A stretch of 64,000 bases of DNA from Synechococcus sp. LA31 (GTDB lineage: Bacteria; Cyanobacteriota; Cyanobacteriia; PCC-6307; Cyanobiaceae): NCBI RefSeq assembly GCF_018502385.1, contig NZ_CP075523.1, positions 310,001-374,000 on the forward strand, given 5' to 3'. How positions within the stretch are numbered: position 1 is the first letter of the stretch; each line of letters begins with the position of its first letter. A program made the position numbers and the translations under genes. Shown here piece by piece: positions 37,586 to 49,200 of the stretch. The notes below the pieces were generated by a model. It was not told the origin of the DNA. It did not search any database and worked only from the letters and a program-made list of their open reading frames with translations.

Positions 37586-39724
37586 TTAAGGCGTCCCCTC
37601 GTTCTCATCGAGCTGTCGCTCTAACGATTGGCGGATCAGACCTATGGCATAAGGCACTTCGTCCAGGGTGGCAACACCTAGCTCTACATCGCCATTGCCC
37701 CAGCGGCCGATGCCGGTGACGTTCTTGGACAGGCCCTTGGGGTCATCGAGGTCAGCGAAGGGCATGTTGAGGCTCAGGCGTAGACGCTTGGCCTGGGGAA
37801 CGATGTCGACGAAGTTGGTCTCGGCCTTATAGGCGATGTAGAGCTTGAGCACCTCCTGGGTCACGTTGGGATCTAGCGCCCGGATGCGCGCATCCAGTGC
37901 GTCGAAGACCTCGCGGATCTGTGGATTCGCCAGTTGGGGGTGGTCAGCCAGGGTGTAGCTAGCCGCCTGACCCTTGTTGGGCTTGTAGTCCTGGCGTTGC
38001 TCATCGCTGAGCCGGGGTGCAGCCCACACCTCAAGCGCTCGCATGGCAAGGGTTTCTCCGCGGGAGCGGATGGCATTGGAATCCCATTGCTCCAGCTGCC
38101 CAATGCCCTGGTTCAGGCGAAGGGGGCTGGTGCGGAATCCTCCCTCCTGGTGGTCGCGCTTTTCGAGGAAGGAGCGGTCGCTGAGTTCGGGGTTGTAGCC
38201 GGTGAGGGTGAGGTTCCCGAGGCGGTGCAGCCATTCCTCATGGATCTGTTTCCAATCGGGCCCTAGTGACTGCCGCCAGGGGGCTGACAGGTCTGGGTTC
38301 TGGGGAAGGATGTGCTCGATCGTGTAGTCTGCCACGACGATCGGCTCTTTGCGCTTGTGGTTTTCCAGGCGACGGAGCCAGTAGCTGCAGCTCTTGTTGA
38401 ACTTGTAGAGGTTGCGCACCTGGATCTCACGGCGGAACTCCTCGTCGGATGGGAAGCGCCGGTAAGAGGGGAGGTCGAGCAGATGGGCTTTGAAGCTGGG
38501 CAGGTAGTGACCGGGTTCGCGGCGTAGAGCCCGGCTGAAGGTGGCGAAGGTTTTCTGTTGGGAGTTCGAGGGGATGGCGCAGACAGCCCGCCTGAATACG
38601 TAGGCCTCAAGCAGTCGCAGGGCCTCGAGCAGCTCTTCGCGGCTCAGCAGTTCGGCCTGGTAATCGCCATAGAGCTCCAACAGCAACGGGGTGACGACGT
38701 TCACCTTGAGCTCGCGCAGGTCATGGAATGCGGTGCGTAGCTGTGGGTCCGGTTCCTGGCCCAGGGCAACGCGGCAGTAGCGGATGGCGGTGGCATGGAG
38801 ATCCGCCAGCAAGGCCTCGATGCCGGCAGCCGCGACAGCCGGCTGACGCTCGTATTGCTTGAACACCTCGTAGACCAGATCGAGGCGAGGTACCTCAGCG
38901 GTTTTGAGGGTGAGGAAGTCGCGCATGAAGGCGCTGAACTCATTGCCGCTGTAGGCCTCTTGGCCGAAGGCCATTTCCATCGGCCGCCAGTGCAGGGTGT
39001 AGAGCCGCTCCTGGAGTTCGGGCGGGTGCGCCATCAGCACGTAATTGCGGATCAGGTCGGCCTGGGAGAGCTCCCGTCCAGTGGAGTTCATGCTTTCGAA
39101 GATCAGCTGGGGATTGTCCTGATCGCGGGAGAGAGCCACATCCACCACGAGCAGCTTGCTGATGCCACGGCACACCACGGCTAGATCGGTGGCGGTGGAG
39201 CACAGCTGTTCGAGGAAGAATTGGTGGTTTTCCTGGATTCGGATCGAGGGCTCTTGTGGCAACACCGCTGCGGTGGGATCCACTAGCGCCATCAGGGTGG
39301 CGCGATCGGTATCAGAAAGCAGCAACTTGAAGTGCTTGTCGCCTTTCTGGTGCCGGCGGGTGAGGTAGGTCTCGCGGATGATGGCCGGAGCAAACTCCTC
39401 GATCGGCTCCTGCTGATCTTCTGGAAGTGCATCGAGCACATCTGCCAGGGCGGTGAGCAGCAGGGTGACGGTGGTGAGCCGCTGCTGGCCATCGATCACC
39501 AGCTTCGGGGCCTGCACCGCGAGGTTGCCAAGGCCCTCATCGATGTGAACCACCGAGCCAATGAAGTGCACACCGATCTCATCGGAGGCACCGGCGCGAA
39601 GGATGTCAGCCCAGAGCTGATGGCATTCCTTCAGCGTCCATGAATAGGTGCGCTGATAGATCGGAATGATGAACTGGGAGACGGCACCCAGGATCTGGAG
39701 GAGCTTGGCTTCCGTGGCTTTCAT
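37586..39724 (-). CDS. GmrSD-type DUF262-DUF1524-DUF5655 protein
   Basis: A 712-residue protein. The N-terminal DUF262 domain has FIIPIYQRTYSW and the LVIDGQQRLTTVTLLLTAL nucleotide-hydrolysis motif (about residues 72-90). The DUF1524 HNH nuclease has YTIEHILPQNPDL (about 469) and LHRLGNLTLTGYNPELS. A C-terminal DUF5655 domain follows (IRALDPNVTQEVLKLYIAYK). This is the layout of single-chain GmrSD/BrxU-like type IV restriction enzymes that cut modified phage DNA. The ATG at 39724 has GAAGG just upstream; the longer frame would overlap hsdS. It sits between hsdS and hsdR in the same transcription unit. Confidence 0.88.
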   Translation of the reverse strand: MKATEAKLLQILGAVSQFIIPIYQRTYSWTLKECHQLWADILRAGASDEIGVHFIGSVVHIDEGLGNLAVQAPKLVIDGQQRLTTVTLLLTALADVLDALPEDQQEPIEEFAPAIIRETYLTRRHQKGDKHFKLLLSDTDRATLMALVDPTAAVLPQEPSIRIQENHQFFLEQLCSTATDLAVVCRGISKLLVVDVALSRDQDNPQLIFESMNSTGRELSQADLIRNYVLMAHPPELQERLYTLHWRPMEMAFGQEAYSGNEFSAFMRDFLTLKTAEVPRLDLVYEVFKQYERQPAVAAAGIEALLADLHATAIRYCRVALGQEPDPQLRTAFHDLRELKVNVVTPLLLELYGDYQAELLSREELLEALRLLEAYVFRRAVCAIPSNSQQKTFATFSRALRREPGHYLPSFKAHLLDLPSYRRFPSDEEFRREIQVRNLYKFNKSCSYWLRRLENHKRKEPIVVADYTIEHILPQNPDLSAPWRQSLGPDWKQIHEEWLHRLGNLTLTGYNPELSDRSFLEKRDHQEGGFRTSPLRLNQGIGQLEQWDSNAIRSRGETLAMRALEVWAAPRLSDEQRQDYKPNKGQAASYTLADHPQLANPQIREVFDALDARIRALDPNVTQEVLKLYIAYKAETNFVDIVPQAKRLRLSLNMPFADLDDPKGLSKNVTGIGRWGNGDVELGVATLDEVPYAIGLIRQSLERQLDENEGTP

Positions 39725-39731
39725 GCCTTCA

Positions 39732-40877
39732 CTAAGAAGCAAAAGATACTGATCGCAATGAGCTCTTGAGCTCGGCCGTTCTCCTACGCCTTTGCGTTGA
39801 TCTTGACAATGTGCATCTTAGTGCAAGAATCGCTACATGAAACTTTTGTAGCGCGGTCTCGCTCGGCACGGGAATAGACAGGCCTCTCAGGATCTCTAGA
39901 TTGATATTCTTTTGGGCGGACTCAGGCGCCATCTGCTCGATATGACGCTGCAAGAATGACATCCAGCATTGGACGTAGGTGATAATCGCTGGATTTCTCG
40001 CTTGAAAACCAACTACGCTGTCCGGGAAGCATGCATCAAAGTCTAGTATTCCCGTCTTCGCTATATTGGCGGCGATAGTGATACAAAGGGTGCCTGCCGG
40101 CCAAAGTCGGCTTTGAGCCAGGCCTTTATCTGAGTAGGTCGCGCTGAAGGTAGTTATTTCCCCACCGCATCCAGCGACGTCTCCCGTCTGGATGAAAGGG
40201 TATGGCCCATCCATGAGGGAAGGATCATTCCTTGGTCTGTGCTTTGAAATGCCACGCTCAAGTGAGCCGAGTTCTCCTAGCTGTGCAACGGGCCACAGGG
40301 TCTTTCCAGGGAATGGAGACCCGAAACATTCCAGAAACAGATGCTTTTCAGCTTCTTCAAGAAGTCTCGACTGTTTCGCCGACAAGTCTTCAAGTGCAGT
40401 TGCCTTATCCAGAATTGCCGCAATGCGCCGCTGCTCCTCCAGTGGGGGGAGGGGGATTTCTAGGGAGCTGAGTCGGTCAATGGTGACGCCCTTGACTGTT
40501 GCTCCTTTCCCAAGAGACTGAATCTCTCCGCATTTAGCAACAAGCGCGTGCATCAGATAGCGGGTTAAGATCTCGCCCTTTGGCTTAAGGGCTTTGAGGT
40601 CTTGGTTGATTGCGACGTCAATCGAGTTAATTGCGGCTTTGCCAAGTGCCATCCGTGTTGGAATAATCACATGTCCAGCCGGGATGATGGTTGAACTGCT
40701 GTTGGCGAGACCTTGAGGCGTAATTGATTCTTTTGTTCCGTCGATACTCTGTCCCTTGAAGTCCTTTACGGATGCCCAGGGAATATCCCCATTCCAATAA
40801 GACTCGATCTCTCTAGAAGGAGTGCCTCCGCCGACAAAATCCACGATCTCGCCAAGCGCTACATAAGGGTGTTTCAT
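39732..40877 (-). CDS. hsdS: Type I restriction-modification specificity subunit
   Basis: A 381-residue HsdS with two target-recognition domains. The first opens YVALGEIVDFVGGGTPSR and closes LSSLEIPLPPLEEQRRIAAI, leading to the conserved helix ILDKATALEDLSAKQSRLLEE. The second runs from LWPVAQLGELGSLERGIS to GLSIPVPSETALQKFH. The local base composition is clearly more AT-rich than in the neighbouring hsdM and hsdR, as expected for a swapped specificity gene. Its start overlaps the hsdM stop (ATGA). The DNA target cannot be read from the sequence. Confidence 0.93.
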   Translation of the reverse strand: MKHPYVALGEIVDFVGGGTPSREIESYWNGDIPWASVKDFKGQSIDGTKESITPQGLANSSSTIIPAGHVIIPTRMALGKAAINSIDVAINQDLKALKPKGEILTRYLMHALVAKCGEIQSLGKGATVKGVTIDRLSSLEIPLPPLEEQRRIAAILDKATALEDLSAKQSRLLEEAEKHLFLECFGSPFPGKTLWPVAQLGELGSLERGISKHRPRNDPSLMDGPYPFIQTGDVAGCGGEITTFSATYSDKGLAQSRLWPAGTLCITIAANIAKTGILDFDACFPDSVVGFQARNPAIITYVQCWMSFLQRHIEQMAPESAQKNINLEILRGLSIPVPSETALQKFHVAILALRCTLSRSTQRRRRTAELKSSLRSVSFAS

Positions 40878-42721
40878 CGCAGCATCCCCTCCAGCTCCTC
40901 GATCCCCTGCAGGATCTCCTGCTCGATCTGGCGCAATTCCGCCAGGATTTCCAACGGTGGTCGGTGCTCAACCTCCTCGTGTACCAGCTCCTTGTAGCGG
41001 TTGAGGCTGAGGTCGTAGCCCTGGGCGGCGATTTCCTCCTTGGGCACACAAAAGCTCTTCTCGGTGCGCGCTCGCTCCCGTTCTGACTCCTTGCGTTCGC
41101 GCCAGCGTCCCAGGCAATCAGGCAGATTGTTCTTCTCGTGCTCGCCTTCAGCGAGGGCTGCCTTGGGTGAGGGGCCGAGCTTCTCCAGCGTCAAGAGCGG
41201 GTTGCGCTTGTCGTCGAGGCTCCAGCCGTCGGCTGTCATGTCGTAAAACCACACCTGATCGGTGCCGCCACGGCCGGTCTTGGTGAACAGCAGGATCGCG
41301 GTGCTCACGCCTGCATAGGGGCGAAAAACACCACTCGGTAGCGACACCACGCCTTCGAGGAAGTGGTCTTCCACCAGTGCGCGGCGTAGTTCCTTGTGAG
41401 CCTTGCTGGAGCCGAACAGCACGCCATCGGGCACGATCACCGCCGCGCGGCCGCCTGGTTTGAGCAGCTGCAGGAACAGAGCCATGAACAACAGCTCAGT
41501 CTTCTTGGTCTTAACGAACCGCTGCAGCTTGCCGCTGGTGCTCTCGTAATCGAGCGACCCGGCAAATGGCGGATTGGCCAGGATCAGGGTGTATTTGTTC
41601 TCCTCAATCGCGCCATCTTCTGAGAGCGAATCGCGGTAGCTCACATCCGGCTTCTCCACCCCGTGGAGGAGCATGTTCATTGCCCCGATGCGCAACATCG
41701 TGGTGTCGAAATCAAAGCCATGGAACAGTCCATGGTTGAAGTGCTCACGCAGCTCCGGATCGCTGAGGATCTCGGGATGGTGCTCGCGTAGGTATTCGCC
41801 TACCGCCACCGGGAAGCCGCAGGTGCCGCAGGCCGGATCCACCATCACATCGCGTGGGGTGGGTTCTGTAATCGCCACCATCAGCTCGATGATGTGGCGA
41901 GGCGTGCGGAACTGGCCATTGGTGCCGGCGGTAGCCAGCTTGCCCAGCATGTACTCGTAGATGTCGCCCTTGGTGTCGCGGTCCTCCATCGGCACCGCAT
42001 CGAGGAGCTCCACCACCTTGCTCAGTAGGCCAGCCGTGGGGATCGTGAAGCGGGCATCCCGCATGTGGCCGGAGTAGGCCGAGCCGTCGCCGCCCAGTTC
42101 GCGCAGGAAGGGGAATACCTGCTCACCCACCAACTTGAACATGGTCGCTGGATCGCCCAGTTCCTTGAAGCGGCTCCAGCGCAGCTGTTGCTGGTCGTCT
42201 GCGAACAGTCGACGCCGCATCGGCTGGCCCGAGCGCTGGCTGCGGCGCTCTTCCAGGGTTTCCAGTTCATCCAGCCGGCGGATGAATAACAGATAGGTGA
42301 GCTGTTCCAGCACCTCCAGTGGGTTAGCGATACCACCACTCCAGAAGGCATCCCAGATCCGGTCGATCTGGTTGCGCAGCTCGCCGGTGAGCACCGAGGC
42401 GGCCGTGGTGCCTGGGGCGATGGCCGATTGAGGAGCCGGCGCGGCCGAGCCCGATCCCTTGCGCTGCCCGCGCGTGCCGGCGCTGGCTGGTTTGGCGGGT
42501 GGGCTCACTCCGACGGCCTTGAGCCCTCCACCAGGACCGCGTGCTTTCTCAGCGGCGCCCATCGTTACGACGAGATTTTTGGCCTCTTCCAGCTCGAGAT
42601 CGGTGATGGTCTCGCCAACCTCTCGCTCAAGGGCAGCCTTGAGCTCCGAGTTGGTGATCCGGCTGCCATCCTCTGGGATCAGTTCGATCAGGGCGTCGGT
42701 GAGTTCGGTGCGGGTGGTCAT
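40874..42721 (-). CDS. hsdM: Type I restriction-modification methyltransferase subunit
   Basis: A 615-residue HsdM. An N-terminal extension (residues 1-105, including a Pro/Ala-rich linker) precedes the usual HsdM helical domain (ELRNQIDRIWDAFWSGG; LTYLLFIRRLDELETLEERR). Motif I is VDPACGTCGFPVAVGEYL (about 292) and motif IV is ILANPPFAGSLDYES (about 380), giving N6-adenine methylation. The unusual extension (TELTDALIELIPEDGSRITNSE) looks like a small winged/H-NS-like DNA-contact domain. The ATG at 42721 begins this coherent part. It is coupled to hsdS. Confidence 0.93.
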   Translation of the reverse strand: MTTRTELTDALIELIPEDGSRITNSELKAALEREVGETITDLELEEAKNLVVTMGAAEKARGPGGGLKAVGVSPPAKPASAGTRGQRKGSGSAAPAPQSAIAPGTTAASVLTGELRNQIDRIWDAFWSGGIANPLEVLEQLTYLLFIRRLDELETLEERRSQRSGQPMRRRLFADDQQQLRWSRFKELGDPATMFKLVGEQVFPFLRELGGDGSAYSGHMRDARFTIPTAGLLSKVVELLDAVPMEDRDTKGDIYEYMLGKLATAGTNGQFRTPRHIIELMVAITEPTPRDVMVDPACGTCGFPVAVGEYLREHHPEILSDPELREHFNHGLFHGFDFDTTMLRIGAMNMLLHGVEKPDVSYRDSLSEDGAIEENKYTLILANPPFAGSLDYESTSGKLQRFVKTKKTELLFMALFLQLLKPGGRAAVIVPDGVLFGSSKAHKELRRALVEDHFLEGVVSLPSGVFRPYAGVSTAILLFTKTGRGGTDQVWFYDMTADGWSLDDKRNPLLTLEKLGPSPKAALAEGEHEKNNLPDCLGRWRERKESERERARTEKSFCVPKEEIAAQGYDLSLNRYKELVHEEVEHRPPLEILAELRQIEQEILQGIEELEGMLR

Positions 42722-42758
42722 GAGTGGAGTAGGTCTCGGGCGTCGGGTACGGAGTCGG

Positions 42759-43103
42759 TCAGTCCTTGCCGGTGAGGTCGAGCACTGTCCAGGTCGTTTC
42801 CCACACAGGGCCACACGCCACGCCGAAGCTGTTCACCTCAAAGGCCACCCAACCTGGTTGGTCCACGCTCTCCAGAAAAGCCGCCACATCTAGATCGGAG
42901 TCGTCTTCCTCAATCTTGTCGAGGTAGGCCTGCCAGGGCTGCTGGAGCTCCTGTGCGAGCTCAAGCGGTTCATTGGGCACTTCCTGATGCCAGCCGCCAC
43001 GGAAGGTTTCGGCATTAACCCCGCCCTCCTCCTTGTAGACCTCCTTGCCGGTAACGGGGCAGAAGAAGTTCCAGTGGCCGTGTTCGAGGGTGATCAGTTG
43101 CAT
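42759..43103 (-). CDS. 114-residue acidic hypothetical protein in the defence island
   Basis: A small protein between the DruE-like gene and hsdM, 101 bp and 37 bp from its neighbours, in the same direction. It begins MQLITLEHGHWNFFCPVTGK and continues EPLELAQELQQPWQAYLDKI, ending GPVWETTWTVLDLTGKD. It is acidic, with a few aromatic patches. No family is recognised; being embedded in the gene run, it may be an accessory or DNA-mimic-like factor, but that is only suggested by charge. Confidence 0.65.
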   Translation of the reverse strand: MQLITLEHGHWNFFCPVTGKEVYKEEGGVNAETFRGGWHQEVPNEPLELAQELQQPWQAYLDKIEEDDSDLDVAAFLESVDQPGWVAFEVNSFGVACGPVWETTWTVLDLTGKD

Positions 43104-43204
43104 GGGTAGAAGGTGTGGTGTGGTCTGCTCTGATTGTGTGTTGGCTCCTGGTAATGGCCCGTCAGGACGTGCGAAAGACCAGTTGAGTGGGATGTACTAG
43201 GCAC

Positions 43205-46200
43205 TCACGTTCGCTTCTTTCGTCGTGGCCGCGCCCCCTGAGAGGCCATCCACTGCCTTGTGCGTCCGGGCCGGCGTGTGAGGTTGAAGGTGTCCCAGCA
43301 GAGAACGCTCTCTCCGGGTGATCTCTCTTGGAGCTCAGCAGCAAAGTCGGCCAATGGACCGCTCTCGAGACCCCAGCGCCAGAGTGGATGCCGCACGATC
43401 ACCCATGGCCGTTTGGGTCTGCCTGATGCCGGCAAGCGGAATGCCACCAACTCAAGGCCTGAGGCCTGTGAGCTTTTTTGAATGTCGGTCTTCGATCCTC
43501 CCCACAGCTCTAGGTTCAAGAGTGCTGCACGCTCCGCGTATTCAGGCCAGTCCCGCAGTGGTCCCCAGCTGAAATCCCCATCAAGGCCGCACAACCAACT
43601 GGGTTGCACAAAGGCCCGTAGATAGGTCAGTGCAAGGCGCCAGTCGAGCAGGCCATGGAAATATTGGTTTTCATAGGTCTTCAGGCAGTCGTAGCAACTA
43701 TCGAGGCAATTGCCTTGATGCGGGGTTTGACTCCACTCCTCAGCCTCATTTAGTAGGCACCGCTCGATGTACTGCAGGATCGGAGGCTCGGAACGGCGGC
43801 CTTCACCCAGGTAGGCGCTGAAGCCGGCACCGTTCACATGGGCATCCACGATCTGGATTAGCGGCAAGAGCGCCTCACCGGTGCCGAACGGTCTGGGCTC
43901 CACCCCTTCCAGCGAGCGGTGGTCGATATCGAGCTCGCGGGTCGCCCGAGCGATCAACAGTTCGGTGGCTGAGATCGCCGCGGCGCGGACCCCTTGCCAG
44001 TAGTTGATGCCCCTCGGGGCGTTGGCGCCTTCCAGCTCGGCTGCCGCGCCAGGAAGGCGCAGGTTGTTGCCCAGTTCAGCGATGGCCAGCTGGGGGTTAA
44101 CCGCTTTGGGCAGAAGGTAGAGGCCGTCGGTCACCCGAGGAGCCACCAGAAACACCTTGTCGATCACGCTCGGATCGTCTGGCTGTTCCAGGGGCTCGGC
44201 AAGGATGCTGCGGATTGCGTCGCCACTGAGCAAGCGCCGATCGATGGCCTGCGCCTTCAGGGCCGGATCGTCGGCTGCGCGCAGCACCTTGTTGGCGTAC
44301 ATGCGCCGTAGTTCGCCTTCTCGCCAGGTGAGCTGAAATCCTTCGCCTTGCGGCCCGCGGTTGAGCCGGTACACCGTGCAGCCAGCGTTGGTGAGCAGCT
44401 GAAGTTCCAGCACTCCGAATTGGCTTTGTTCGGCCCACTGTTTCCAGGCCTGAGCCTGAGGTGGTGCCGCATCGGCACTCAATGCATAACTCTGACTGCC
44501 GCTGAGACCCTCAAGATCTCTCGATGGAGTGAAGTTGGTGCGGAACGCCGCCGGCTCCAGACAGCTGCGGATTTCCCAATCCTCTGCTGCCGACGTGGTG
44601 CGGCAGCTGGGGCACGTCAGCGCGCTGTCATCTCTTTCATTGGCAACGTCTTGCCAGGCTCCACACACGGGGCAACAGCCCAGCTCCAGCCGTAGATCCC
44701 AGGGGCGATCCTGCAGTGTTTTGAGTTGGTGGCCCACACGACCGATGCGTGGGCTGAGGCCGATGCAGTGATGCTCCTGTTTGTCATGCACCAGAACGTT
44801 TCCCGGTGCGAATTCGTAGATCGCGACTTCCAGATCGCGGTTCAATGTGATTGTCTCCCTCCTGGCGCGGTCTTGTCCCACCACAAGGTCGCGCACGCGC
44901 GTTGGCAGCCCATACATCGGTAGAACGCCTTCATTGGCAAGATGCGCTGCCAGCCCTGACGTGTTCGCACCAATCCGCTGGGATCCCGTGGCGACGGTGG
45001 CCACCAGCTCAGGGACAGGCTCCAAAATCAGCTCCTCGGTATCTGGGAGCTCGGCCTGCCGCTCCCGGTCAAGGGCGGCACGGGTCCGCGCTGCTTGGTC
45101 GGCTGTTGCCTCTAGGGCCTCCTGAAGCCAGCGCTGCCATTGCGGCCGTAAAGCAGCATCAGCGATTGCCGTGGCGGGGATGAAGTCGCCATGCACATCA
45201 ACGGGGCGGACCAGATCACCAGCCCAGAAACCGTGCTCTGCGCGTTGCCGCCGCTCAATCCAACGAAAGGCCTGGATCAGGCGATCCTTGCGCAGGAGCC
45301 GTTCCGCAATCCGAGCCAGTCGCTTCACCAGGAATGGTGGCGGTGGTGAGGCGCCCGTGATGATCTCTGGATTGCGGAAGTAGTGCAGGTCGTGGCTGCG
45401 GGATCGGCACAAGGTGACCACGAACGAAAACGACTGACCGCGGCGACCGGCCCGCCCTACGCGTTGCTGATAGTTGAAGCGCTGCGGCGGCATGTTGGCC
45501 TGCAACACCGCCTCCAATGGACCGATATCGATACCCACTTCCATCGTGGTTGTCACCGACAGCATCTCGATGCCATGGGGCTCCAGAGCATGGCGACGAT
45601 CTTTATCCAGCCTGATTCCACGGAACTCGCGCTGGCGGCTACCCGGATCCACCGTTTGCCCTGTGAGTTCTTCGCAGCGCAAGCGGAACAATTCATTACC
45701 AGAGCTGCCAGCCTTGCTCCAGGCATCAATCGTGCGTCGCAGCCGCCTACCAAACACATGGCTGCGGATCAGGTCACCACGCAGCCCGCTGGCTTCATCA
45801 TCGAGGGTTGTGCCGCAACGGGTGCAGGCGCCGATCCCGCGGTGCAGGTGCACTCGCCCACAGTTTGAGCATCGCCAGAACGGATCGCCATCGGCAGGCA
45901 ATTGAAAGCCGATACGTGTGAGCTCCACGTAATCGTGGTTTGGACTGGAATGAGCGCCATAGCGGCGGAGCAAGGCTTGAGCTTTGAGTAGATAATCAAT
46001 TGGCTCACCGCCTTGTTTTTGGGCAAACTTCAAAAGCAGCCGTGAGATATTCGAGCGGCCACTCGCCAAAGAATCAGCATTGATGGGAGCCTCCTTTGTT
46101 GGCCAAGGGCACGGGGCGTAGCGGTAGTCATCGGCATAGATCCGAAGCCAGGCTGCCGCGCGCCGCAGCTCAGCCACGTCAAAGGTTTCCTCTGCTAACT

Positions 46201-49200
46201 GTTCAGATGTCGGCAGAGGTACCGGGAAGGCCAGGCCCGTGGCCTCAATCGCAAAGTAGCTCTTGTGGAAGACCACATCAGCCAGAGCCTTCAACACCCG
46301 CCGGCGCACCATGTCGCCAGCAGCTCGGCTGAAATCGGCCTTGGTGAGACCTTCACCCGAAGGAAGGCACCAGCGGTATCCATCTCCGTCAGGGTCCTGC
46401 TCAAACAGTTGCCACCAGCGCAGGCGGCGCGATGTCTCCGTCTCCACCCAGCTCATCCCTCGGTCATCGAAGGGGTGGACGCCGAGATCAATCAGCTGCC
46501 GGAGAAAGGGCCGAACCTTGTCACCAGGGGATGGGTCCTCAACCTCCAGAATCTCGCTGAAGGGGATCACGCCAAGGGCTTGTTGTTGCAGGGGTACAGC
46601 CAGCTTTTGTCGCTGCTCCAGCAGGGCTCGCACAGCCGGCGAATCCTCGGCGCGGCCGGCCGCGCGCAACGCCTGAAGATCTTCATCTAGCTCTGTGAGC
46701 TCTTTTTGATCGGGATGGTCGCCCTCTGCATGTCGTCGCCGTTTGGCATCCACCTCCATCAAGGTGACCATGAGCACCTCACGCAGTAGATCGCGGTGAT
46801 GAAGGTGCTCGACATCCAGTGCGGTTCGCGCTGCGGTCTGGCGGCTGTCGGCGAAGCTCACCAGCTTCGGCGCTCGATCCTTGCCACGGGCCAGGGCGTC
46901 GTAGACCTCAGTGGCCAACAGTTGGGTGGTGCGGCTGAAGCCTGGGCGCAGGCTCTGGATGGGTGAGTACTGAATCAGGCTTTTGGTGAACCCGCGCCGT
47001 TGGGCGTAGTCGCTTTTGCAGCGCGGGCAACGGCAGGGACGGTGGCTAGTAGCGCTGCTGTTGTTCAGCCCACGAACGTCACCACGGCTGGTGCGCTGGA
47101 ACAGATACGCCGGCTGCCAGTTTTGATGGTTAGGGGCCTGGCGATGCAGGACACCGCTTACGGGATCCAGCCAAACGGGCAACCAGGTTTCGTTGTTGTC
47201 CGGATCGACTTCGGCGGAGGAGTTGTCGTCCTTGGGCCAGACAATCGCGTAATCCTCGTAGCTGAGGTCTTCAAAGCGCTCTGCCAGCGGCTGGTCTGGT
47301 AGCCGTTCCGTTTCAGCTTCATGGGGCAACAGCTCCTCGACCTGCTCCTGTCCCTGCTCTTCGTGACGCCCTCGGCCCCGAACACCGCCCAGAAAGGTTT
47401 CGCCGCAGCATTCACAGTGCAGGAGCTCAAACTGACGCCTGAGCTGTGCTTCACCGCTGGATCCGCTCTGCTCCAGTCTTCGGCCCGCAAGGTTGAGCGA
47501 GAGAGGTCCTTGCCAACGCATGGCATCGCCACTATCCCGTTGGCCTGGTGGGATAACGCTGGCGTAGAGCCCTTCAGGGCTCTTAAAAAAGGTGTGCAGG
47601 CGGAAGCGCGGCAACGCCGCACCCTTGCCAGAGGCTCCCTCGCCGGTGCAACCCACAGCCGCACAGAGCAGCCGTAACACCTGTTCCACATCACGCTCAG
47701 CCCAGCCATGGCTCGGCCAGATCCTTCCGGCAATCACCCCGAGGGGTGTGGCCCGGGTGTGATCAGGCGCTTCGGGATCGCGGCACGCTTCAACCAGCGC
47801 ATGTCCGGCGGCTTCAGCAAACGTCAGCCAACGGCTGGCGGGATCCTCAGCTGGAGGCACCTCAAGCGCATCCAGTAGCGCCATTCGCTCTGGGGTTGCG
47901 GTATCGAGGGAATCCAGTGGAAGAAGAGCGTCACTGTTGTCTCCGGTGCCAGTGGCTTGCCAGAACTGCCTGCAACCCAACAGCACCTGATTTGGATCCG
48001 TGGGAAGCCCCCAATGGCCCTTGGGTTTAGCCGGCGGAACTACCTCGCCTGGAACGATCGCCTCCCGCCAACGCTCCCTCGGAGAACCGAGGGGGAGCCC
48101 AAAATCAGCGAAAGCATCACGCAGGTAATCGAGGCTCTGTTCAGCGCCATCACCTTCAGAAGGCAACGAAGCACTGGAGGCCAAAAGACGGAGTTGCTTG
48201 TGGCGCTCAGGCTGATCAAGGCCAAGGCGGACCAGCAGAAGCCGCAAGAGATACATGAACTCCGTGCCTTCGCTGCCGCGCTGGAGGTGTAGCTCATCGA
48301 TCACCAGGGTGAAGCGATTACGCGAGTCGCTGGCCAGCCAGTCTCTTGTTTGCTCCAGCATTCGCTGCTCACTGGAGCGGCTCAACATGGCGTTGAGCAT
48401 GCTGATGTTGGTGATCAGGATGTCGGGCGGAGTCTCCTGCATATCCCAGCGGGAAAGCATCTCAGCCCCATCGGTGGATGGAAAGGCAAAAGCTGTTTCT
48501 CGCTGTTCGTCGCTTTGACCCCATCCCGCTTGTTGATCATGCTCAAGCCCTAGCTGAGAACGAACAGCCCGCTGCAGATCCTCCATTTGTGCATAAGCGA
48601 TCAGCATCTCTTCGACGCGCCGCTGACGCGACGACTTCGCCTGTTGCTTCCACTGCGTCAGAGTCTGAGTGCTACCGCAGCCAGGGATTAGATCCTTGAG
48701 CTCGCTTGCGCCGCTGCCTGTAGTAAGACCAGCCAGAGCCCTTTCGTGTTGCCGCCAGTAGCAGGGTCCACCGGGTGTTTGCCCGGTATATCGCCCAAAG
48801 AAAATACGATTGCCTTGTAATTCTTGGGTTAGAAGATCCCTGGCATTCTGCGAGTCGATCGCTGCACGTAAACGGGCCATCTGGTCTTCGACCAGGGCAT
48901 TCATTGGATAGAGAACCAGTGCTCGGATGGCAGCCGGACGGGTTTCGCCTGCCCGCTGATGGCGTTTATGGAAGCCATCCCACTCCAATCCTCGAATCTT
49001 GATTCCCTCTCGAAGGCCATAGACACCCTCGCGGTCACGCTCCGCGAAGGGCTTTCCCTGCGGATCGCACCACCAGCGATGCTTTAGGTAGCCCGGTGCT
49101 GGTGCACTCCACCCCCCACGCTCTCGCTTCGCCTCAGCAAGGATCGTGGCTAACACGGGAAGTAGGAACGACTCGGTTTTGCCCGAGCCGGTACCTGAAG

